Source: UBA10347 sp905182135
GTDB taxonomy: Bacteria > Actinomycetota > Acidimicrobiia > Acidimicrobiales > UBA10347
Assembly: GCA_963925805.1 (NCBI GenBank)
Contig: CAWUSE010000016.1
Coordinates: 6,824-70,823, forward strand
DNA length: 64,000 nt
Direction of reading: 5' to 3'
Shown here: one piece after another, positions 58,457 through 64,000 of the stretch
How the letters are laid out: every line of letters begins with the position of its first letter
Numbering within the stretch: the stretch's first letter is position 1
Notes under the pieces: generated by a model
The model's database searches: none
The model's input: only the letters and a program-made list of their open reading frames with translations
Told to the model about the DNA's origin: nothing
Program-made: the position numbers and the translations under genes

Positions 58457-59002
58457 CTACCGGCGAACGCGGCGGCTTACACCAGCAACGAGCACACCTG
58501 CACCTAACACAGCGGTTCCGACAATTGCCAACAGGCCAGTCTCGGCACCAGTATTAGGCAGCCCGGAACTTGGAACGATTGCGATCCATGTTGCGCCCTT
58601 CTGTGATCCGTCGAGAGCGCCAGCGCTCAAGAAAAAGTTGTCGCCGACGTCGGCGGTTAGGACCGCAGTCCAGCCGCCATTGCCATCGACTTCGACGTTC
58701 TGCGCGGCTGCGAGATCGCAGTCAGCAAGCGGGCTGATTGCGTTTGCAGCAGCAACGATCTCTGCGAGATCAGAAACGCCAGGAACCAGAGCGTCAGCAG
58801 GCGACACACAGGCGACCAGAAGAACGGCGGTATCAGGAATGAAGTCCGACCCTGTTGCCGTCATCGTGTACTCGCCCGCAGCCGGAACCATTGCTGGGTC
58901 TGATACCACGGTGCCGACGACGACGTCTTGGGCCTGTGCTGTTCCGACCATGCTCAGGCTCGCCAAGACAATAATCGTCATAGCCATTAGTATTTTACGC
59001 AT
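58457..59002 (-). CDS. Secreted cell-wall protein with LPxTG-type sorting signal
   Basis: A 181-residue protein from ATG 59002, 8 nt after a GGGAG site. Signal peptide: MRKILMAMTIIVLASLSMVG ending AQA-QD. The mature part is a single beta-rich domain with two or three cysteines and Ig-like strands (GEYTMTATGSDFIPD, GGWTAVLTADVGDNF). It ends GLPNTGAETG, a hydrophobic segment and RRVRR, a classic sortase-dependent anchor (LPNTG). Probably displayed on the wall and, given its strong terminator and isolated setting, possibly abundant. Function unknown. Confidence 0.88.
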   Translation of the reverse strand: MRKILMAMTIIVLASLSMVGTAQAQDVVVGTVVSDPAMVPAAGEYTMTATGSDFIPDTAVLLVACVSPADALVPGVSDLAEIVAAANAISPLADCDLAAAQNVEVDGNGGWTAVLTADVGDNFFLSAGALDGSQKGATWIAIVPSSGLPNTGAETGLLAIVGTAVLGAGVLVAGVSRRVRR

Positions 59003-59068
59003 GTGTAATTCTCCCTCTAAAAGTGACATCCGTTACTGTACTGCATGAGATATGCGCTGGATGCCTAA

Positions 59069-59815
59069 TCAGCGGTTCTTCACAGCTTTCATCAACTCAG
59101 ATAACAACGCTGGTGTTGCCGCAGCTAGAGGGGTGCGACGGTCCGCGTGCCCGCGCGCCACGAGATCACGCTCGTCGACGTCGACAATGACTCCGCCCGC
59201 CTCTTGGCAGATAAGTAAGGCCCCGAGATAGTCCCACGAGCCGTGCGCATCAACAGACAAGTCGGCAAACGCATCAAATGTGCCGTCAGCGACACTGCAA
59301 ATGTCGAGTGCAGCGGCACCGAAACAGCGGAACTGGCGCCATCCAAAATGGCGATCTGGGAGACCCGAGACGCTGATGAACGCATCACTCATTAGCTCCG
59401 TGGCCGAGGGCGAGATCGGTCGGTCATCGCGAAACGCACCCTGGCCACGAATCGCGTGCCACGCCGTACCTGTGGCCTGGTTGACCACCAGCGACACCAA
59501 CGGTCCAACGTCATCAAGCGCACAGAGACTTGTCCCGAACCAGGCAAGTCCGGCTGACGCATTTGTGGAACCATCGATCGGGTCCATCACGACAAGAATA
59601 TCTCGGTCGCCGTGGGTCACACCAGACTCTTCGCTAAGCACACCAAAGCCAGCGTCGACGAGCATGGTCAAGGCAATCTCATCAGCAGCAACGTCGATCG
59701 TGTACTGCCCGTCGCGGTTTCCTGACGACCCCCAGTCGTCAAGTTGGTGGATTCGGGTGCCGATCGCCGCTGCCACCTCACGAAACAACTCGATAATGCG
59801 CAATGCTTCCACCAC
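59069..59815 (-). CDS. Inositol monophosphatase family protein
   Basis: A protein of about 248 residues in the FIG superfamily of Mg-dependent, Li-sensitive phosphatases (IMPase, CysQ, archaeal FBPase). SEESG holds the first metal glutamate, DPIDGSTNA the metal aspartates and the backbone turn, and GSWDYLGALLICQEAGG the last metal aspartate. I prefer GTG 59815 or 59812, since the frame extended to 59911 would run across the divergent gene start. Substrate is inositol phosphate, PAP or a sugar bisphosphate. Confidence 0.9.
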   Translation of the reverse strand: MVEALRIIELFREVAAAIGTRIHQLDDWGSSGNRDGQYTIDVAADEIALTMLVDAGFGVLSEESGVTHGDRDILVVMDPIDGSTNASAGLAWFGTSLCALDDVGPLVSLVVNQATGTAWHAIRGQGAFRDDRPISPSATELMSDAFISVSGLPDRHFGWRQFRCFGAAALDICSVADGTFDAFADLSVDAHGSWDYLGALLICQEAGGVIVDVDERDLVARGHADRRTPLAAATPALLSELMKAVKNR

Positions 59816-59870
59816 AAAGACCGTATCGTGTTTGCTAGTTTCCCTGTAGCAACCAAACCAGGAAGCCAGC

Positions 59871-60434
59871 GTGGCAGTAGTCGACATAGCAACGTTCGTT
59901 GCCGATCTCAAGGATCTAGCAGCGGACCATGGATTCCATGTTCATGACGAACGTCATTTCGTGGAGACCTACAGCATGCGTCAGGCGTGGGAAGTTGATC
60001 TACATCCCGCGCACGCGTGCGGCGGGCCGCTCGATATGCACCTTGCACTCGAGGTCGAACCTCGCACAATGCTGTCATTCGAAGACGTCATCATGTCCAT
60101 GGCCGAGGGCGCTGAACCACCTGATGATCATCTCTTGCCTCTCACCGTGACCTGGTCGATGCCTCCGCTGCAGACGAGCCCTGACCTTTTGGTGCTTGCA
60201 ACCGAATTAGCAGGTGTCGGCGGACCGGACCTCGCTCTGGAAGTGTCCGCCGCAGACTCCTATCTCGGAGTTATCGACGCCGCCCAACGCAGCGTGACTA
60301 TCGTCTCGCGTAACTCAACCTCGCTTGCCCGTCTCTTCATGGGCCAAGAAGATCTCAGCGACCTTTTTCGTCGACTTGCTGCCGTTTCGGAGTTCCTGAT
60401 TGACCGGGCCCCGGTCTGGTTGGGCGAAATTTGA
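59871..60434 (+). CDS. Hypothetical protein, 187 residues
   Basis: A soluble acidic protein starting at GTG 59871 with AGGAAG upstream. It begins VVDIATFVADLKDLAADHGF, has HDERHFVETYSMRQAWEVDL, and ends in a helical segment (DLSDLFRRLAAVSEFLIDRA). I do not recognise the family. It is divergent from the IMPase gene by about 55 bp and upstream of the PAP2 gene, possibly cotranscribed with the latter. Confidence 0.7.
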   Translation: MAVVDIATFVADLKDLAADHGFHVHDERHFVETYSMRQAWEVDLHPAHACGGPLDMHLALEVEPRTMLSFEDVIMSMAEGAEPPDDHLLPLTVTWSMPPLQTSPDLLVLATELAGVGGPDLALEVSAADSYLGVIDAAQRSVTIVSRNSTSLARLFMGQEDLSDLFRRLAAVSEFLIDRAPVWLGEI

Positions 60435-60557
60435 CCGGCACTATCTAGGCCGAAGGATCCACTCTCCTCTAGATTTTGATGGCACGGCGGTTCGCCGATG
60501 AGCTACTTTATTTCGATGGCGTGTTCTTCTACACCACGCGCACACGGCGCCAGGACG

Positions 60558-61430
60558 ATGCCGAACCATTCGGCCTTTCGTGCCGCGCTCGTGGGGTACT
60601 CGCACAAAATCGGCGTTCGGGGCTGGTCCGGTTTTGGCTCGCAGATCATGTTGCTCGCTCCGCCAGCCTTGCTGTACTTCTTCGTTCGAGACCTAAGCGC
60701 TGGCCAAGAACGCGAGGCGTTCGCGAATGCAGCGTCCATTGTTGGCCTTCAGGAATCACTCGGTCTTGACTGGGAAGCACCTCTCCAACAGAGGATCCTG
60801 GACACCGACTGGGTCGTTGCCGCAATGAACTGGGTCTACATCTATGGCCACTTCCCCGTAATAATTGCGTCGCTTGTGCTGCTGTTCGGCTTGAGTCGGC
60901 CTGATTTCATCACTCTTCGTAATGCGCTGGTCGTCAGTGGTGCCGTTGGACTGGTGTGCTTTGCGCTGTATCCCGTCGCTCCTCCACGTTTGTTCGACCC
61001 AAATAGTTTCTTTGACAGCCTGGGCGAACTCAGCAGCAGCTACCAGGTGTTGCAGAACCCGAAGGTCACCAACCAGTTTGCGGCCGTACCAAGCTTCCAC
61101 GTTGGTTGGAACGCGCTCGTCGCTGTTGCTGTATGGCGCGCCAGCAACTCGCGCTTGTTGCGACTTGTCACCTTAGCTTTCCCTCTGCTCATGATGGCCG
61201 CCGTGATCCTGACCGCAAACCATTGGCTCCTGGACATCCTCGCTGGCCTGTCAGTGGCACTTATCGGCATCACTGGTGCCAAGCTTCTCGACCGACTCGC
61301 CAAACGCTTGGTACCCGAACCAAATGATGCGGATACCACCAGCGCTGCCGGGCCGTTCGCATACGGTCCCAAGCCACGCGCCCGCCTCATTCAAGAGGTC
61401 ACCCGTCGACCCTCGCCAAATCGCATCTAG
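60558..61430 (+). CDS. PAP2 superfamily membrane phosphatase/inositolphosphotransferase-like
   Basis: A protein of about 290 residues with six hydrophobic segments (start ATG 60558 or 60498). The PAP2 motifs are AAVPSFHVGWNALV (C2, with the histidine) and TANHWLLDILAG (C3, H-x3-D); C1 is weak. The pattern matches the PAP2_3 group that includes inositol phosphorylceramide synthase-like and actinobacterial lipid phosphatases. The C-terminal tail of about 50 residues is basic. Nearby IMPase may point to inositol-lipid metabolism, an inference. Confidence 0.88.
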   Translation: MPNHSAFRAALVGYSHKIGVRGWSGFGSQIMLLAPPALLYFFVRDLSAGQEREAFANAASIVGLQESLGLDWEAPLQQRILDTDWVVAAMNWVYIYGHFPVIIASLVLLFGLSRPDFITLRNALVVSGAVGLVCFALYPVAPPRLFDPNSFFDSLGELSSSYQVLQNPKVTNQFAAVPSFHVGWNALVAVAVWRASNSRLLRLVTLAFPLLMMAAVILTANHWLLDILAGLSVALIGITGAKLLDRLAKRLVPEPNDADTTSAAGPFAYGPKPRARLIQEVTRRPSPNRI

Positions 61431-61657
61431 CGGTACTGCAGAACGCTCTTGTCCGGGTGCGGCGGCAACTCGTCCGCGACATAAACCGAGCTCAGAGGTT
61501 CCGGGTTCGCAAGCGGCGTCGCAGGAAGTGCGTTATGGCATCGGCACGTCAGCTTTGTTGCGAGAAGTGGTTCTCACGTGCCCACGACCTAGACACGCAG
61601 CCCAAGCAGAAGTTGATTAGTCAATCGATCCCGATTCGGGTCGACTCTCTATTTGCA

Positions 61658-61734
61658 TGGTGGGGCCGGTGGGGCTCGAACCCACGACCGAGCGATTATG
61701 AGTCGCGCGCTCTAACCAACTGAGCTACGGCCCC
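61658..61734 (-). tRNA. tRNA-Met (anticodon CAT)
   Basis: On the minus strand: acceptor GGGGCCG pairs with CGGCCCC, D arm GCTC...GAGC, anticodon loop CTCATAA giving CAT, T arm GTGGG TTCGAGC CCCAC, discriminator A and an encoded CCA. The loop and stem resemble the elongator tRNA-Met of actinobacteria; one C-T mismatch tops the anticodon stem. A tRNA-Ile2 (CAT, lysidine-modified) cannot be fully excluded. Confidence 0.95.
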
Positions 61735-61784
61735 GAAGACCACCACGCTAGCGCGTCTAGGCAGCCACCCAGCTCGCCAATTCA

Positions 61785-61820
61785 CAGGTGGCTGGCTCAA
61801 GTTCATGAGCCAGCCACCTG
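61785..61820 (-). terminator. Hairpin terminator of the solute-binding protein gene
   Basis: A perfect 15-bp stem (CAGGTGGCTGGCTCA and its complement) with a 6-nt loop, 18 bp after the stop of the gene at 61839-63428. The T tract after it on the minus strand is weak (TGAATTGG). Confidence 0.7.
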
Positions 61821-61838
61821 CGATCTGGGTCTGGTTAG

Positions 61839-63428
61839 CTAGCAGCCGGTTTTAGGGTCCCACTCACAAAGCCCTGATTCACCGTTTAGGTCGATCACGC
61901 CACCTTCAACAATCCAAGATTGACTTGCAAAATCGAAGCGGCTCAGATCCGAGCCCTCGAGCCAATAGGCATCCTCGAGGCCGTTTTGGGCGAAGACGAT
62001 GGCATCTAGCAGCATCGGATGCTTACTCTCGAATGACCGGAGTGCCACCATGTAGTTAGCACGTGTCAGGCCGCCATCAAGCTCTGCTGCCACCCGTAGT
62101 ACCTCGACCGAAGGCCACCCGATCAGCCCGAATCCGGTTCCTGTGAAGGACACCGAAGTGTCGAGCCCCGCTTCCTCAATGACTCCATTCATCCAGCTGA
62201 TGTAGGTGTCATCTGCGTACTGGACGTCGGTATTGTCCTTGAGGCCGCCACCGAAGATGAGCCAGCCATCACTCGCTTCGCCAGCGGGCCCAGCGTAGGC
62301 CGAAACCGGCTTACAGACCGACGGCAAGAAGCGCACCTCTGTCGTTTCGGTAAGGCCAGAACGGTCCGCTTCCTGCAGCGCAAGCAAACACGGGTTGTTC
62401 GTTGTCATGGCAATAAAGACGTCAGGGTTACCGCCAGCCAAGGTTGTCATCTCGTTGGTCAACGTCGCTGCTGCGGGGTCATGACGAATGAATTGTACGC
62501 TCTCGATCATGTCGCTTTGGGCGGCGAAGCTGGCGAAACCAGTCTCGTAGGCCAGACCGAAATCATTGTCCATCACTAGGGCAGCGACCTTTACAGGTTC
62601 GTCGAAGTACTGCTCGATATAACTGCCCCAAAGCTGCGCTTCGGTTGCGTACGAGAGCAATATTCCGTCGGTCCATGGGTAATTCACCGGGTCTCCCCAT
62701 GCCTGGTGACCAGTGATGGACCATGGATGAGGCACACAAGCATCGTTAAGCGCCTCGCGGACCGCAAAGGTATTCGGTGAGCCCACAGTCGTGATGTAGA
62801 ACGGATCTACGGTTTGCAAGAGTTCGGCGACGTTTTCCTGCGTCTGACTAGCGACGTATGCATCGTCCTTTTGGATGAGCTCGATTTGCAGCCCATCGGG
62901 CCCGATGCCCCCGTTTTCGTTAACCCAGTCGTAATAAGCCTTCATGCCAACACCCAAGTTGCCCGCTACGGCTCCTGCTCCCGATTGCACGATGCTTAGC
63001 CCAAGAGTCAAGACTCCGTCTCTGACCCCGGCGACGTTGTTCCAGTCGGAGGGACACTCGCTAAAGTCGACAGTCCAACCACCAGGACCCGTCAAAATAT
63101 CGCCATCAAGGCCATAGCCATTTGCCTTGATCCTGGCAACGGTTGCAGCCCGAGCATCTGCCCACCTGGCTTCAAGTTCACCAAACGACGCGGTCTCGGC
63201 GCCTCCATCTTCGACCTCGGTAGCCTCGTCGAGTGCCACGGCCGGGGCGGCCGCGTCGTCACTAGCCGCGTCGTCACTAGCGGCGTCGTCACTAGCCGCG
63301 TCTCCTTGGCTCGAGTCCGCATCGGCGGCAGTTGCGACCGCGTCGGGATTGCTATCGGAGCCGCACGCAGCGGCCATCACCGCTAGCGCGAGCATGACGG
63401 CTAGCAACCGGAGTACTTGATACTTCAT
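61839..63428 (-). CDS. ABC transporter substrate-binding lipoprotein, branched-chain amino acid/amide type
   Basis: A protein of about 529 residues. ATG 63428 has AGGAAG 6 nt upstream; ATG 63443 and 63449 are alternatives. Signal peptide QVLRLLAVMLALAVMAAAC ends in a lipobox, so cysteine is lipidated. A linker rich in Asp, Ala and Ser follows, with DDAAS repeated. The rest is a type 1 periplasmic-binding fold of the LivJ/Peripla_BP_6 group (VAALVMDNDFGLAYETGFAS, GGNPDVFIAMTTNNPCLLAL). It captures amino acids, amides or other small solutes. The partner permease and ATPases would lie further left or outside; none is adjacent. Confidence 0.92.
   Translation of the reverse strand: MKYQVLRLLAVMLALAVMAAACGSDSNPDAVATAADADSSQGDAASDDAASDDAASDDAAAPAVALDEATEVEDGGAETASFGELEARWADARAATVARIKANGYGLDGDILTGPGGWTVDFSECPSDWNNVAGVRDGVLTLGLSIVQSGAGAVAGNLGVGMKAYYDWVNENGGIGPDGLQIELIQKDDAYVASQTQENVAELLQTVDPFYITTVGSPNTFAVREALNDACVPHPWSITGHQAWGDPVNYPWTDGILLSYATEAQLWGSYIEQYFDEPVKVAALVMDNDFGLAYETGFASFAAQSDMIESVQFIRHDPAAATLTNEMTTLAGGNPDVFIAMTTNNPCLLALQEADRSGLTETTEVRFLPSVCKPVSAYAGPAGEASDGWLIFGGGLKDNTDVQYADDTYISWMNGVIEEAGLDTSVSFTGTGFGLIGWPSVEVLRVAAELDGGLTRANYMVALRSFESKHPMLLDAIVFAQNGLEDAYWLEGSDLSRFDFASQSWIVEGGVIDLNGESGLCEWDPKTGC
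63257..63304. repeat. In-frame tandem repeat, 15 bp x about 3
   Basis: The coding sequence of the lipoprotein linker contains GCGTCGTCACTAGCC-type units three times with one or two changes, coding for DDAAS repeats. The 15-bp unit keeps the frame, so here the duplication is tolerated and lengthens the tether. Confidence 0.9.
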
Positions 63429-63642
63429 ACGAGACTTCCTCATGTTCATTCGATCCTGACTTTGATTGGACAATAAAGGCACCAGACAATCGACATTAGA
63501 TGGAAGAGATAGAAATGGTCAAAAGCAAAACGCGATCGTCCACCGTTAGAGCACAAATGTTCTTGCGAATTAGGGCGAACCGAATTTTATCGACGAGAAT
63601 CTAATTGCGACTTTAGAAATATTCGACGAATTCATTTATTTT

Positions 63643-63686
63643 ATGTTTGAAGTGTTCATTTAACTAATGTTTTAAGTGTTCATTTA
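63643..63686. repeat. Tandem duplication, 24-bp period
   Basis: ATGTTTGAAGTGTTCATTTA at 63643-63662 recurs with one change at 63667-63686. Confidence 0.92.
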
Positions 63687-63892
63687 CACCGCAACAGGTG
63701 GTTCATCATCTTCACTTAAACCCCACCGGCAACTGAACTCCAGCGCTAGTAACTCAAAACTGGCAGAAGTGTTTCAGTACGAACAACGGAGGCCGACAAG
63801 CTTGAACAATGCGTTCCCTACTGATAGAGGGACCAGGTTCTTTCAAAAAGGGACTAGAGATATTCCAACCCCTCGTCTGTTCCACGTTTTAG

Positions 63893-63928
63893 ACCCAGCA
63901 CACTGTTCTTAAACCCAGCACACTGTTC
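63893..63928. repeat. Tandem duplication, 20-bp period
   Basis: ACCCAGCACACTGTTC occurs at 63893-63908 and again at 63913-63928, with similar flanks. Confidence 0.93.
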
Positions 63929-64000
63929 CCAGGTGTACCAGGACGTTTGTTCGGAAAGCCCCGTCCAGACGCCCAAATCTTCGGGGTTCAGCTAGATCGG

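Larger units (their letters stand above)
63429..64000. other. AT-rich upstream region, no gene seen
   Basis: About 570 bp, richer in A and T than the rest. No supported gene. It contains two tandem duplications (separate entries). It probably holds the promoter and leader of the lipoprotein gene on the minus strand. Confidence 0.45.

Noticed and set aside
63676..63912. 78-codon plus-strand frame in the AT-rich right end
   Set aside because: No ribosome site, composition unlike the real genes, and it spans one of the tandem duplications. Not supported as coding.

Overview
The window looks like part of a large genome from a Gram-positive-type bacterium of the Actinomycetota, most likely a marine or host-associated member of the Acidimicrobiia. 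That placement is an inference. It rests on moderately high GC, a histidine phosphatase lying next to a DUF164 zinc-ribbon protein as in actinobacteria, an LPxTG-type wall protein, a class A penicillin-binding protein, and many paralogues of CaiB/BaiF CoA transferases, luciferase-like (LLM) flavin monooxygenases, crotonases, Fe(II)/2-oxoglutarate dioxygenases and MFS carriers. SAR202 Chloroflexota share some of these expansions but fit the wall genes less well.

Layout. 0.1-8.7 kb: a minus-strand catabolic block (aminotransferase, DUF3237, serine hydrolase, MFS, two LLM oxidoreductases, CaiB, crotonase), divergent from a fused HyuA-HyuB hydantoinase/oxoprolinase (8.7-12.6 kb). 12.8-19.4 kb: Lin0512 protein, crotonase, histidine phosphatase, zinc-ribbon protein, a bifunctional PBP with calcium-loop-like repeats, and a small membrane protein. 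19.4-30 kb: class II aldolase, MFS, PAQR/hemolysin III, tRNA-Val, P450, CaiB, RRM protein, cupin and a DUF1353 membrane protein. 30.3-48.2 kb: double-domain CaiB, OFA-type MFS, crotonase, TauD, LLM, YihY, SDR, an orphan molybdenum hydroxylase large subunit, TauD, CaiB, PhyH and LLM. 48.5-64 kb: YjbR, an AAA_28 ATPase, a thioesterase, an aminotransferase, a redox locus (peroxiredoxin-like, GntR, persulfide dioxygenase), a peptidase, an LPNTG protein, IMPase, PAP2, tRNA-Met and a branched-chain-type ABC solute-binding lipoprotein.

The most interesting locus is at 52.9-55.9 kb. A PRXL2/AhpC-TSA_2-like gene has an in-frame TGA exactly where the first cysteine of the CxxC redox motif should be. 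A perfect 7-bp stem with a 3-nt loop starting in G follows 27 nt later, matching the bacterial SECIS pattern. I read it as a candidate selenoprotein (U-L-P-C). A GntR/UTRA regulator and a persulfide dioxygenase-rhodanese fusion follow, the latter preceded by a palindrome centred on a TATAAT box.

The intergenic DNA is not empty. I reconstructed eroded remnants of a GH3 beta-glucosidase, a tyrosinase, a cytochrome P450 and an acyl-CoA synthetase, each with several stops, frameshifts or deletions. The spacers also carry at least a dozen short tandem duplications (8-25 bp units, often 15 bp), and one has shifted the frame of the P450 remnant. Together these suggest a genome undergoing active gene decay, perhaps after a change of lifestyle.
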